From contig NZ_CP151943.1 in NCBI RefSeq assembly GCF_038592905.1, forward strand, positions 3,360,501 to 3,424,500: DNA of 64,000 bases, in the 5' to 3' direction. The first letter of the stretch is position 1, and each line of letters opens with the position of its first letter. This document shows positions 9,396 to 18,257 of the stretch, piece by piece. The translations under genes and the position numbers were made by a program. Below the pieces are notes generated by a model. The model saw only the letters and a list, made by a program, of their open reading frames with translations, did no database searches and was not told where the DNA came from. The DNA is from Neobacillus sp. FSL H8-0543. Its GTDB lineage: Bacteria; Bacillota; Bacilli; Bacillales; Cytobacillaceae.

Positions 9396-10610
9396 CTACG
9401 CATGATTTTTAATGAGTTTTGGATGGCGTTGCATGGCAGCCAGCAAAATGAATCCACTAAGTATTAACAAAACACTCGTACTAACGAAAACGGCAGAGAA
9501 GCCCAGGTAACCTGAAATAAATCCGCCTAACATTGGACCAATAATATTGCCAAGGAATCTTAAGCTTGTATTGTAGCCCAGGACCTCACCTTGCATCGCG
9601 ATCGGAGCCTCTTGGCGAATATAAGCGATCCGGACGGGAATAATTCCACCAATAGCTATACCGAGTATGAACCGAATGATGACAAGCTGCCAATAATCCG
9701 TTATCACTGCTCCAGGAAGATAAATGATTCCTGAGAAAAACAGCAGAATCACAAGAATTTTTATATATCCATATTTATCGGCAAACCTTCCCCAAGTTCT
9801 AGACATCAGGAGGTTCCCAAGACCAGCCGCCGAAAAGGCAATTCCCGAGTAAAAAGCAATGTTTGTCGTTCCATGGAGGTCACTTACAAATAAAGATAAG
9901 ATTGGTTGAATGCTAAAGTGGGCAATTTGAACAAGTGCTGAGATTAGTAAGACTGTTAAAAGGACGGGATTACGAATAATATGCCCAAGCACTTCCCTGC
10001 TTGAATAATGGGATTTTGTCCCTTTACTAACCTCGATTTTATATTCTCTTGTGGCAAAGACAAGTATGGCTGAAATGAAAATCGCGATGGAAGTCCACCT
10101 AAATGTGAGCGAGTAACCAAGGGAATCAGCTAGCAAACCTCCAAGCAACGGTCCGAGTAATGAACCTGTAATACTGCCTGTTTGAAGTGTACCGAGTACC
10201 CGGCCTGCGATTTCTTTCGGTGTCTGTGTAGAGATAAATGCCTGTGACATCGGAATAAAGCCAGTAAAAAATCCCATGGTAAAGCGTAAGAAAAATAATT
10301 GCCAAACAGATTCGACATAGCCCGTTAAAAAAATGGATATACCCATTCCGATACCGGAAATGATAAGGACCTTTTTACGTCCAAATCGGTCTCCAATCCT
10401 CCCCCAAATGGGTGAAAAGATAAATGCTGAAACAAATGTAACAGCAAACGTTAACCCGGACCAATGTTGCACGTATTTCTCGGAGAAATCACCAAAAGTC
10501 TCTATGTACAAAGAAATAAACGGCAGAACCATCGTCATACTTCCTGCGATGAAGAAGTTAGAAAACCACATGATCACTACATTGCGCTTGGCTGACTTTA
10601 ATTGATTCAT
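9396..10610 (-). CDS. MFS transporter, DHA1 multidrug-type exporter
   Basis: This 12-helix major facilitator protein carries the loop 2-3 motif GRIGDRFGRKKVLIISG and a second copy, GRFADKYGYIKILVIL, in the second half. The motif C-like segment GSLLGPLLGG in helix 5 is typical of drug:H+ antiporters. I take the methionine before NQLKSAKRN as the likely start because the first membrane helix begins shortly after it. An upstream in-frame ATG at 10679 would add 23 residues and cannot be excluded, since neither start has a strong ribosome-binding site. The substrate is unknown. It is monocistronic and converges on yfkAB. Confidence 0.87.
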   Translation of the reverse strand: MNQLKSAKRNVVIMWFSNFFIAGSMTMVLPFISLYIETFGDFSEKYVQHWSGLTFAVTFVSAFIFSPIWGRIGDRFGRKKVLIISGIGMGISIFLTGYVESVWQLFFLRFTMGFFTGFIPMSQAFISTQTPKEIAGRVLGTLQTGSITGSLLGPLLGGLLADSLGYSLTFRWTSIAIFISAILVFATREYKIEVSKGTKSHYSSREVLGHIIRNPVLLTVLLISALVQIAHFSIQPILSLFVSDLHGTTNIAFYSGIAFSAAGLGNLLMSRTWGRFADKYGYIKILVILLFFSGIIYLPGAVITDYWQLVIIRFILGIAIGGIIPVRIAYIRQEAPIAMQGEVLGYNTSLRFLGNIIGPMLGGFISGYLGFSAVFVSTSVLLILSGFILLAAMQRHPKLIKNHA

Positions 10611-10770
10611 GTTAGCGACACTTCTTTCATTTGAATATTTCGGTTTACTAAGTATTATCATACCTAAATTGTTAACCATATTCCAATGAATGCCTCTTTA
10701 GTAATCCAAAACGATCCAATTATCACTTGTATCCAAAACTTTAATTATTATAAATATTAAGAAAATACTA

Positions 10771-10799
10771 TTGACAAATTGTTTATAGGAGTTTAAATT
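10771..10799 (+). promoter_or_regulatory. Sigma-A-type promoter for the riboswitch-controlled ABC operon
   Basis: TTGACA at 10771-10776 and TAAATT at 10794-10799 are separated by 17 bases. Transcription would begin about 30 bases before the SAM-I aptamer. Confidence 0.65.
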
Positions 10800-10835
10800 A
10801 AATTTAATACTTTAATAGAGTAAATGAATAGTACG

Positions 10836-10950
10836 TTCTCTTATCAAGAGTGGCAGAGGGACTGGCCCTATGACGCCCAGCAACCGTTCCGTTTGGAATT
10901 GGTGCTAAATCCTGCAAAACAAAGTGATTTTGTTTTGAAAGATAAGAGAG
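10836..10950 (+). ncRNA. SAM-I (S-box) riboswitch aptamer
   Basis: The closing stem is TCTCTTATC at 10837-10845 with GATAAGAGA at 10941-10949. The core matches the S-box consensus: CAAGAGTGGCAGAGGGACTG, GGCCCTATGACGCCC, AGCAACC, then GGTGCTAAATCCTGC and GAAAGATAAGAG. S-box aptamers bind S-adenosylmethionine and close downstream sulfur/methionine genes when SAM is plentiful. Here the controlled genes are a ribose-type ABC importer, which links that importer to methionine or its salvage. Confidence 0.95.
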
Positions 10951-10973
10951 GAGTAGTCCTTCTTTTTGTGATG

Positions 10974-11009
10974 AAACCTCTCTTTTCTGGAGAGGTTTTT
11001 TGTTTTTTT
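10974..11009 (+). terminator. Regulated terminator of the SAM-I riboswitch
   Basis: AAACCTCTC pairs with GAGAGGTTT around a seven-base loop and is followed by a long T-rich run. This is the expression platform placed 24 bases after the aptamer. A second CCTCTC copy at 11011-11020 could take part in an alternative fold. Confidence 0.88.
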
Positions 11010-11075
11010 AAAACCTCTCTATGGAGAAACGGTAGGTAGGAATGCACGTAAAAACAAAAAGAGGGAGTAATAAAC

Positions 11076-12185
11076 ATGAAAAGAAATTTTATTAAAAGTA
11101 CATTGGTTTCAGCTATTGCCGCAACACTTCTACTCACAGGCTGTGCGTCCGGGGGAGAAACTAAACCAACCAACGGGAACACTGCCATTGAAGGGGTACC
11201 AGAACGATTTGCCAAAGGCGATCAGCCGAAAATAAAGGTGATACGTAAAATTGGCGGTGACGATCATACTGCTCAATTTTTAGCGGGTGCCAAGCAAGAG
11301 GGAGAAGCATTAGGCTTCCAAGTAGATGTGTTTACTGCTAATGGTGACACAGCAAAATTCCATGATGCCATTAACCAGGCTTTAAATCAGGACTATGACG
11401 GATTCATTATTTCTCATGGTGACGATGATGCAACAGTTAATGACGTGCAGGAACTTGTGGATGCGAAGAAAAGTGTTGTTGCCTTTGACTCAAATGCAAA
11501 CCTAACAAATGTCGAAGGAGTAACACTAACCTCCCAGGATGATGAAGCCTTAGCAACACTCGCACTTGAGCAATTAGTAAAGGAAACAAATGGAGAAGCA
11601 AATATTGCCTACCTTTGGGTTGACGGATTCCCGCCAATGGTTAGACGTAATAAAGTATATCAGGAAATACTTTCGCAAAACCCTGGAATTAAGGAAGTAG
11701 AACGCTTTGGTATTGCGTCTGCAGATACAAGCGTACAAACACAAAATGCAGTAGCTGCCATGCTAAATAAATATCCTAAGGGCAAGCTGGATGCGATTTT
11801 TGCTACTTGGGATGCATTTGCCATCGGTGCCGCTCGTGCCCTTAAAGAAGCTGGAAGAGAAGAAGTGAAACTCTATGGAATTGACGTATCGAATGCGGAT
11901 TTACAGGAAATTCAAAGAGAAGGCAGTGCATGGAAGTACACTGCTGCAGTAGATCCCAAACTAATTGGTGCCGTTAATATGAGATTGCTGGCTAAGAAAT
12001 TAGCGGGTGAAGAAACACCGCAAACCTATGATTTAGAGGCATCTCTCATTTCCCAAACAGATTTACAAAAATCTAAAGACCCTGTAAACATGGTGAACTT
12101 AGCTGAAATTATTGAAGGCTGGGGACAGTCCACAGCTTTTGAAGAAGAGTGGATGAAGAAATTAAAAGAACACTATAAGAAGTAA
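11076..12185 (+). CDS. ABC transporter substrate-binding lipoprotein (ribose-binding type)
   Basis: This 369-residue extracellular lipoprotein has a basic N-terminus, a hydrophobic stretch and a lipobox LLTGC with the modified cysteine at residue 23. The rest is a two-lobed periplasmic-binding fold of the sugar (type 4) family, with segments such as GFIISHGDDD, VAFDSNANL and DAIFATWDAFAIGAARAL. It would capture a pentose-like ligand for the downstream ATPase and permease. The operon is preceded by a SAM-I riboswitch, so a methylthio-sugar such as methylthioribose is an attractive ligand (inference). The start follows GAGGGAG. Confidence 0.9.
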   Translation: MKRNFIKSTLVSAIAATLLLTGCASGGETKPTNGNTAIEGVPERFAKGDQPKIKVIRKIGGDDHTAQFLAGAKQEGEALGFQVDVFTANGDTAKFHDAINQALNQDYDGFIISHGDDDATVNDVQELVDAKKSVVAFDSNANLTNVEGVTLTSQDDEALATLALEQLVKETNGEANIAYLWVDGFPPMVRRNKVYQEILSQNPGIKEVERFGIASADTSVQTQNAVAAMLNKYPKGKLDAIFATWDAFAIGAARALKEAGREEVKLYGIDVSNADLQEIQREGSAWKYTAAVDPKLIGAVNMRLLAKKLAGEETPQTYDLEASLISQTDLQKSKDPVNMVNLAEIIEGWGQSTAFEEEWMKKLKEHYKK

Positions 12186-12201
12186 AAGGGTTAACCAAAG
12201 C

Positions 12202-12236
12202 ACACTCTCTTTTTCAAAAGATTAAGAGAGTGTTTT
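12202..12236 (+). terminator. Intra-operon hairpin after the binding-protein gene
   Basis: ACACTCTCTT pairs with AAGAGAGTGT, followed by TTTT. It sits between the binding-protein and ATPase genes. Such partial terminators or 3'-stabilising hairpins give more binding protein than membrane components. Confidence 0.7.
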
Positions 12237-12255
12237 CCATTAAAGGAGGGACAGC

Positions 12256-13758
12256 ATGACTACGTTAGTAATGAAAGACATCTCAATCGAATTTCCAGGG
12301 GTAAAGGCGTTGAACCAGGTTGATTTTTCTATGGAAATAGGTAAAATCCATGCATTAATTGGGGCAAACGGTGCTGGAAAATCCACTTTGATGAAGGTTC
12401 TTTCAGGTGCTTATGACCATTATTCAGGTGAAATTTCGCTAGATGGAAAATCCCTTAAAATACGTACACCAAAAGATGCAATGAATGCTGGTATTCAAAT
12501 TGTTTATCAGGAAGTAGATACTGCGCTTGTACCTTATTTAACGATTGGTGAAAATATTATGTTGATGGATACGGTACATAACATGGAAAAAAAGCACTGG
12601 ATGAAATGGAAGCAGCTTCATGAAAAAGCTTCATCGATACTAGCTAGTATGAATATTAACCTGTCAACGACGAAACTTGTTAGTGAGTTGACCCTTGCTG
12701 AGAAACAAATGATTTTAATTGCCCGCGCGGTTTCGAAGGAATGTAAATTTCTGATCCTTGATGAGCCGACGGCACCGCTTAGCCATACGGAAACGAAAGA
12801 ACTATTTCGGATTGTTGCTGATTTGAAAAAGAAAAAGGTTGGAATTATCTTTATCTCCCATCGACTTCCAGAGATTTTTGAGATTTGTGATGAGATTTCA
12901 ATCATGAGAAATGGTGAACTGGCAGCCAGACAAATGATTGCAGACACTACACAAAACAACGTGATTGAGCAGATGCTCGGAAAAAAGCTAGGAGAACAGT
13001 TTCCCGACAAAACAAAGAATATAGGAAATAATGTCCTTGAGGTTAATGGGCTTACAGATAAAGAAAAAATCAAAGATTTTTCCATGCATGTAAAATCTGG
13101 TGAAATTGTCGGTATTGCTGGTCTAGTAGGTGCGGGTAAAACGGAACTTTGTAAAGCCTTATTTGGTGCTGAGGGGAAGTTAGTAAGCGGAGAAGTAGTG
13201 CTAAAGGGTAACAAGTTAAAGATAAAGAGCCCTTTTGACGCGGTGAAAGTTGGGATGGCATTTGTGCCCGAGGAAAGACGGAAAGAAGGAATCCTTGTTC
13301 AGGAATCTGTTGAATCAAATTTAACGGCAGCAAACTTAGGAGGATTTTCAAGAATGCTAGGTTTCATAGACCGAAAAAAAGAAAAAATTGCAGCCAAGGA
13401 ATTGATTAAGCGACTTGGGATAAAGACACCTTCAGAGGAAACGAAAGTTCAAAATCTTTCTGGGGGGAACCAGCAAAAGGTTGCTATTGGAAAGTGGCTT
13501 GTTGCTGAGGCTGAGGTCTATATATTTGATGAACCAACTAAGGGAGTTGACGTCGGGGCAAAAAGGGATATTTTTAACCTGATCACTGAACTGGCAAAAC
13601 GCGGTAAAGCAGTCATTTATGCATCATCGGAATTGTCTGAAATTATTGGGATTACGAATCGAGTGTATGTTTTATATGATGGCAGGTCAGTGAAGGAACT
13701 TGAAACAGAGTCTACGAACGAAGAAGAACTTTTATTTTATTTAACAGGGGGCAGGTAA
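12256..13758 (+). CDS. ABC transporter ATP-binding protein, duplicated (RbsA-like)
   Basis: This 500-residue protein holds two fused nucleotide-binding domains, as in ribose/galactoside importers. The first has Walker A GANGAGKST near residue 37 and Walker B FLILDEPTAPL. The second has GLVGAGKTE near residue 293, the signature LSGGNQQK and Walker B VYIFDEPTKGVD. It would drive uptake through the permease encoded two bases downstream. The ribosome-binding site is AAAGGAGGG. The binding protein, ATPase and permease together form one complete importer under riboswitch control. Confidence 0.93.
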   Translation: MTTLVMKDISIEFPGVKALNQVDFSMEIGKIHALIGANGAGKSTLMKVLSGAYDHYSGEISLDGKSLKIRTPKDAMNAGIQIVYQEVDTALVPYLTIGENIMLMDTVHNMEKKHWMKWKQLHEKASSILASMNINLSTTKLVSELTLAEKQMILIARAVSKECKFLILDEPTAPLSHTETKELFRIVADLKKKKVGIIFISHRLPEIFEICDEISIMRNGELAARQMIADTTQNNVIEQMLGKKLGEQFPDKTKNIGNNVLEVNGLTDKEKIKDFSMHVKSGEIVGIAGLVGAGKTELCKALFGAEGKLVSGEVVLKGNKLKIKSPFDAVKVGMAFVPEERRKEGILVQESVESNLTAANLGGFSRMLGFIDRKKEKIAAKELIKRLGIKTPSEETKVQNLSGGNQQKVAIGKWLVAEAEVYIFDEPTKGVDVGAKRDIFNLITELAKRGKAVIYASSELSEIIGITNRVYVLYDGRSVKELETESTNEEELLFYLTGGR

Positions 13759-13759
13759 G

Positions 13760-14761
13760 ATGGAGGTAAATTTTTCAGCAAAGAATCGAACCCCGGCGAA
13801 AAAGGTTTTTGATTTATTTCAGTTTTTTTATAAGTATGGAACGATAATTACTATTTTCGCCCTTATTATTATATTTTCGGTGGCTAATCCTGCCTTTATT
13901 TCTAGTAACAATATTATTAACATCCTGCGTTCGATATCGATCGTTACGATTATAGCAATCGGGATTACCATCTCCTTATCCGTGGATGGCTTTGACCTTT
14001 CCGTTGGTTCCGTTGCCTCGCTAGCCAATGCGGTTACGATATCAATGTTTGTCTGGTTTTCACAAAATACCCTTGTTGCGATTATTGCAGCAATCGCTGC
14101 CTCACTAGTTGTTGGTGCATTAAACTCGTTTATGATTGTTAAGATGAGGATTCCCGATATGCTAATGACTTTAGCGACGATGTTTATTATTCAAGGGATG
14201 GCACTTACTTATACAAAAGGGGCTACGGTTTCGCAAAATATGGTCATGCCTGATGGTTCCATGGCTGAGGGAATTATTAGTCCATTTTTCGCGAAAATTG
14301 GTGAGGTTCCTTGGATTATTCTCATAATGGTAATAGTCGTGACAATTGTTCATATCTTCCTCACGTATACAAAGCATGGAAGGTATATGTACGTGATAGG
14401 CGGGAATAAAGAAGCAGCAAGACTTTCAGGAATTCCAGTAAATAAATATAAAGTTGCTGCCTACTTGTTGTCAGCATTTTTTGCGGCTATTGGCGGGATT
14501 GTTCTCGCCTCGCGTGTAATGACCTCTGAAATTAATTCAGGTGCTCCTTACCTAATGGATTCAGTTGCTGCCGCTTTTATCGGTTTTTCGGTTCTTGGAG
14601 CTGGAAAGGCGAATGCGTTTGGAACATTTATCGGAGCAGTCCTAATTGGGATTCTTGCCAATGGGCTTGTCATGCTATCTGTCCCGTATTATTCAATGGA
14701 TATTGTAAAAGGGACTGTGTTGGCGTTCGCATTAGCCATTACCTATTATAAGCAAAAGTGA
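13760..14761 (+). CDS. ABC transporter permease (RbsC-like)
   Basis: This 333-residue, highly hydrophobic protein belongs to the BPD_transp_2 family of ribose/xylose-type permeases. Characteristic segments are GFDLSVGSVASLANAV, the EAA-like loop VIGGNKEAARLSGIPVNKYK near residue 215, and GFSVLGAGKANAFGTFIGAVLIG. It would form the membrane pore of the importer. Only one permease gene is present, so it probably acts as a homodimer. The start lies immediately after the ATPase stop, pointing to translational coupling. Confidence 0.92.
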   Translation: MEVNFSAKNRTPAKKVFDLFQFFYKYGTIITIFALIIIFSVANPAFISSNNIINILRSISIVTIIAIGITISLSVDGFDLSVGSVASLANAVTISMFVWFSQNTLVAIIAAIAASLVVGALNSFMIVKMRIPDMLMTLATMFIIQGMALTYTKGATVSQNMVMPDGSMAEGIISPFFAKIGEVPWIILIMVIVVTIVHIFLTYTKHGRYMYVIGGNKEAARLSGIPVNKYKVAAYLLSAFFAAIGGIVLASRVMTSEINSGAPYLMDSVAAAFIGFSVLGAGKANAFGTFIGAVLIGILANGLVMLSVPYYSMDIVKGTVLAFALAITYYKQK

Positions 14762-14770
14762 TTATAAGGT

Positions 14771-14813
14771 ATCGTTCCCTTGAGCAGACTATTTCATAGA
14801 ACAAGGGAACGAT
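14771..14813 (+). terminator. Terminator of the riboswitch-controlled ABC operon
   Basis: ATCGTTCCCTTG pairs perfectly with CAAGGGAACGAT. The T-run after it is poor, so termination may be incomplete. A smaller ACGCC/GGCGT hairpin followed by T residues lies near 14885-14915. Confidence 0.65.
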
Positions 14814-14961
14814 TGGTGGGTGTGAATTGTCTGGAATACTGATATCAAAAAAATTCCATAAGACATAAAGTATTTTTGTTTTAAGACGCCAGCCACAAGG
14901 TTTAGGCGTTTTTGATTTTTGTTGATAATATCCTTGTTATTCATTAAACTAAGGGAATCAT

Positions 14962-15753
14962 ATGAAGAAGGAAAATAGTGGTGAGAAATTAATGGACAAA
15001 GAAACAAGGGAAACCTATGAAATAATGGAGGTTTGTCTGCTAGCAGGGAAAATTATGCTACAAAGTGGTGGGGAGACGTACCGTGTTGAAGATACAATGA
15101 TGCGGATTGCTGCTTCCTTTGGGATTGAAAAGACACACAGCTATGTCACTCCAACGGGAATCATTTTCTCTGCTGAAGGAGACGAACCGACGAAAACAAA
15201 GCTGATTCGAATCTCAGCACGTTCAACTGACTTAAAAAAGGTAGCATTAGTTAACAGTATTTCTAGAAAGATTAGCAGCGGTGAAGTTACTCTCCAAGAG
15301 GCGTTAAGATCGTTAAAAGAATTAGAAGCTCTGAATGTCACCTTTCCGTTCATGGTTCAGGTTGCTGCCGCCTCGCTTGCAAGTGGCTGTTTTATGATTA
15401 TGTTCAAGGGCGCATGGAATGATTTTATTCCTGCGATGTTTTCCGGGGGGTTGGGCTATTTTGGCTTTTTATATTTTCATCGTTTTATTCCAGTTAAGTT
15501 TTTCTCGGAGTTTTTAGCCTCATTTATCATCGGCTTATTTGCATTAATTTTTGTGAAAATAGGAGTAGGCCACCAGTTAGATAAAATTATTATTGGCTCT
15601 GTTATGACCTTAGTACCAGGCTTGCTAGTAACAAATGCAGTCAGAGATTTAATGGCCGGTCACTTAGTATCAGGCTTATCAAAGGGAGCTGAAGCAATGC
15701 TTACGGCCTTTGCTATCGGATCAGGGATTGCAGTTGTACTATCATTTTTGTAA
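14962..15753 (+). CDS. Threonine/serine exporter, large subunit (ThrE N-terminal type, YjjP-like)
   Basis: This protein has a soluble N-terminal half with the conserved segments MLQSGGETYRVEDTM and VTPTGIIFSAEG, and a hydrophobic C-terminal half with about five membrane segments. This matches the first half of the ThrE amino-acid exporter (DUF1212). The next gene supplies the other half, so the pair likely forms a split exporter for small amino or dicarboxylic acids. An internal ATG at 14992 is an alternative start with a GGTGAG site; the ATG used here follows AAGGGAA. Confidence 0.87.
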   Translation: MKKENSGEKLMDKETRETYEIMEVCLLAGKIMLQSGGETYRVEDTMMRIAASFGIEKTHSYVTPTGIIFSAEGDEPTKTKLIRISARSTDLKKVALVNSISRKISSGEVTLQEALRSLKELEALNVTFPFMVQVAAASLASGCFMIMFKGAWNDFIPAMFSGGLGYFGFLYFHRFIPVKFFSEFLASFIIGLFALIFVKIGVGHQLDKIIIGSVMTLVPGLLVTNAVRDLMAGHLVSGLSKGAEAMLTAFAIGSGIAVVLSFL

Positions 15754-15768
15754 AAAGGAGCTAGCAGA

Positions 15769-16224
15769 ATGGACATTTTAGGACAGTTAATCACCAGTTT
15801 TATTGCTACTGCTGCCTTTGGCGTTATCTTTAATGCTCCGAAGGAATCATTAATCAAATGTGGGCTTGTCGGGATGGGCGGTTGGCTAATTTATTATATA
15901 ACCGAGGATTATATGGGAAATGCGATAGTAGCCACACTTTGCGCGACTATTTTTATCGGAGTTGTCAGCCAAGAGTTTGCAAAGTTCTATAAGACACCAA
16001 TAATTATTTTTAGTGTCGCTGGAATTATTCCACTCGTTCCTGGTGGACTGGCCTATGATGCGATGAGGCAATTTGTTTTGGCCGATTATGATTTAGCAAT
16101 AGCTTTAAGCGTAAAGGTGACGTTGCTATCTGGGTCGATTGCCTTTGGTCTTGTTTTTTCTGAAGTAATCAATCAGTTAATCAGGAAGTTTACGAATGGA
16201 AAAGTGAAAACAAGACAGCAATAG
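15769..16224 (+). CDS. Threonine/serine exporter, small subunit (ThrE_2 type, YjjB-like)
   Basis: This 151-residue protein has four or five predicted membrane segments, and the family features GVIFNAPKESLIKCGLVG near the N-terminus and IIPLVPGGLAYDAM in the middle. It corresponds to the C-terminal half of ThrE. It starts 15 bases after the preceding gene with AAAGGAG as ribosome-binding site, so the two are co-transcribed and presumably assemble into one exporter. The substrate is inferred from the family only. Confidence 0.87.
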   Translation: MDILGQLITSFIATAAFGVIFNAPKESLIKCGLVGMGGWLIYYITEDYMGNAIVATLCATIFIGVVSQEFAKFYKTPIIIFSVAGIIPLVPGGLAYDAMRQFVLADYDLAIALSVKVTLLSGSIAFGLVFSEVINQLIRKFTNGKVKTRQQ

Positions 16225-16256
16225 CGATTAATGTAAAAAGGGTTATAAAATTGGAC

Positions 16257-16290
16257 GAAGGCAGAGGATTCAAGATCCTCTGCCTTCTTT
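16257..16290 (+). terminator. Terminator of the ThrE-type operon
   Basis: GAAGGCAGAGGAT pairs perfectly with ATCCTCTGCCTTC around a five-base loop, followed by TTTT. Confidence 0.9.
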
Positions 16291-16589
16291 TGCTTTCGAT
16301 CCATTAGGGATCGTAAATAGTAACTTGTGTATGGTTGCATGTCTTATCATCCATCGCAAGGTAAAAATTTATATATAATTAATGGTTATAAAAGACCAAT
16401 TTGCCGCGGTTACTCTTCCACCTGATGGTTTTATACCTAAACGATGTAAGCCCTACCTCTCTTACATCCTTACGACTCCTAAGCCGATCCAGTGTGAATA
16501 AGTTTTACTTTTAAAACATAAGTAGAATGCCAGAAAAATCCTACCATTGCGTTCTCGTTAATTACAAGTTACATAAATCTAAAGCACAA
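16291..16589 (-). ncRNA. Possible minus-strand non-coding RNA (or decayed gene)
   Basis: About 300 bases with no credible plus-strand gene lie downstream of a consensus-quality minus-strand promoter. On the minus strand the region contains a perfect eight-base hairpin (GATGTAAG with CTTACATC, 16443-16468) and GC-richer segments such as GGAAGAGTAACCGCGGC. A 22-codon open frame has no strong ribosome-binding site. I do not recognise the RNA family. A decayed coding gene is an alternative. Confidence 0.3.
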
Positions 16590-16595
16590 TTAATA

Positions 16596-16624
16596 ATAAT
16601 AAGCTATAATCACCCATTTGTCAA
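16596..16624 (-). promoter_or_regulatory. Consensus sigma-A promoter on the minus strand
   Basis: Read on the minus strand, TTGACA (16624-16619) and TATTAT (16601-16596) are separated by exactly 17 bases. No recognisable minus-strand protein gene follows. Confidence 0.55.
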
Positions 16625-16736
16625 CATGATATTGAAAATTTGTAAAAAACTCCAAAATACACCTTACTATTAATAAAGGATTTTTGGAATAGGCAATAGA
16701 AATATAAAGGAAAAGAAAGAATCGGGAGGTATTGCA

Positions 16737-18242
16737 ATGGAGGGATTTGTTTATAAAAACTATGATGGTCTTGGACTTTCTGAATTGATGAAAAAGAAAG
16801 AAGTTCATCCAAAGGAAGTTCTCATCGAGACGATTAAAACAATTGAAATGCATAACCCAAAACTGAATGCAGTTATAAATAAATTTTATGAGAAAGCGGA
16901 AAAAATGGCAGAAAATGTTGATTTAACAGGAACATTTGCGGGTGTCCCTATGCTGGTTAAAGATATCGCACAAGAAATAGAGGGAGAACGGATTACGTTA
17001 GGTTCGAAGGCGTATCTAAACTATAAGGCAAAGGCCGATTCAAATTACATAAAAAATGTTAGGAAAACAGGCGCTATTTTTGTGGGACAAACGAACATTC
17101 CTGAGTTCGCACTAATGGGGATTACAGAACCGAAAGTTTATGGACCTGCCAGAAATCCTTGGAATACTGAGCTTACACCAGGTGGCTCTAGCGGCGGGTC
17201 GGCAGCCGCAGTTGCTAGTGGAATGGTCCCAATTGCCGGGGCGAATGATGGTGGAGGGTCCATTCGTATTCCAGGTGCCTACTGCGGACTATTCGGGATG
17301 AAACCAACTAGGGGCAGAACACCAGTTGGTCCATTTTATGGGAGGTATTGGCAAGGTGCATCAGTGGACTTAATACTATCGCGTTCTGTTCGAGATAGTG
17401 CAGCAATGCTTGATGCGATCAGTGTCTATGAAAAAGGAGCAGCATTTCATGTCCTCCCATACCAAGGCAGTTATCTGAACCAGGTCCAAGTTCCGCCAGA
17501 TAAAAAGCTTAACATCGCATTTTCTGTTCAATCACCTCTCGGAACAGATGTTCACCCAGAATGCAAAGAAGCAGTTATTAATACAGCCAGATACCTAGAA
17601 TCGCTTGGACATAATGTTATCGAAATGGAGGCACCCGTTAATGGGAAAAAATTGTCTCATAGTTACTTAACGATGTACTTTGGTGAAGTGGCAGCAGTGT
17701 TAGCATCACTTAAAGAAATTCTAGGCCGTAAAGCAAGAATGAGCGATGTCGAAACGACTACCTGGATATTAGGTTTAGTAGGCAAGGCAACCTCAGCGGA
17801 AGAATTCGTCCTTAGCTTAAGAGAATGGGATATTGCTGCTATGGCGATGGAAAACTTTCATGAAACATATGATTTTTACCTTACCCCTACAACCGCTATG
17901 CTGGCTGCGAAAATTGGCGAGCTCGAGCCGAGCTCCTCCGAAAAAAGGCTGATGCAGGTTGCGGGCAATCTTAGGATTGGCGGAATACTGAAAAAAATGG
18001 GCATTGTTGAAGAAGTAGCAGAAAACAATTTAAAAAGAACTCCTTTTACCCAGCTTGCGAACTTAACAGGACAGCCGGCAATAACGATACCCTTTCACCT
18101 AAGTAAAGAAGGACTACCTGTTGGTGTTCAGTTTATGGCAGCAAAAGGAAGAGAGGATTTATTGTATTCATTAGCAGGACAGCTTGAACAATCAAGCTTG
18201 TGGGTTCCAGTTCAAACGAATCGATTCTTTAAAGAAGCATAG
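16737..18242 (+). CDS. Amidase (amidase signature family)
   Basis: This 501-residue enzyme carries the complete amidase-signature Ser-cisSer-Lys triad: Lys75 in MLVKDIA, the cis-Ser near 151 in [10 protein letters not shown], and the nucleophilic Ser near 175 in [10 protein letters not shown]. It would hydrolyse an amide of unknown structure. The sequence resembles the 6-aminohexanoate cyclic-dimer hydrolase branch rather than GatA, and no gatC or gatB is adjacent. The start follows GGGAGGT. A K+ channel gene begins 15 bases downstream, so the two may be co-transcribed, although a functional link is not obvious. Confidence 0.9.
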   Translation: MEGFVYKNYDGLGLSELMKKKEVHPKEVLIETIKTIEMHNPKLNAVINKFYEKAEKMAENVDLTGTFAGVPMLVKDIAQEIEGERITLGSKAYLNYKAKADSNYIKNVRKTGAIFVGQTNIPEFALMGITEPKVYGPARNPWNTELTPGGSSGGSAAAVASGMVPIAGANDGGGSIRIPGAYCGLFGMKPTRGRTPVGPFYGRYWQGASVDLILSRSVRDSAAMLDAISVYEKGAAFHVLPYQGSYLNQVQVPPDKKLNIAFSVQSPLGTDVHPECKEAVINTARYLESLGHNVIEMEAPVNGKKLSHSYLTMYFGEVAAVLASLKEILGRKARMSDVETTTWILGLVGKATSAEEFVLSLREWDIAAMAMENFHETYDFYLTPTTAMLAAKIGELEPSSSEKRLMQVAGNLRIGGILKKMGIVEEVAENNLKRTPFTQLANLTGQPAITIPFHLSKEGLPVGVQFMAAKGREDLLYSLAGQLEQSSLWVPVQTNRFFKEA

Positions 18243-18257
18243 AGAGGAGAGAAATAG

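Noticed and set aside
10824..11215. Short frames on both strands over the SAM-I leader
   Set aside because: The region is fully explained by the aptamer and terminator; no start sites fit.
12618..13214. 198-codon frame antisense to the RbsA-like ATPase gene
   Set aside because: It lies wholly opposite a clear ABC ATPase; its length is explained by codon bias of the sense gene.
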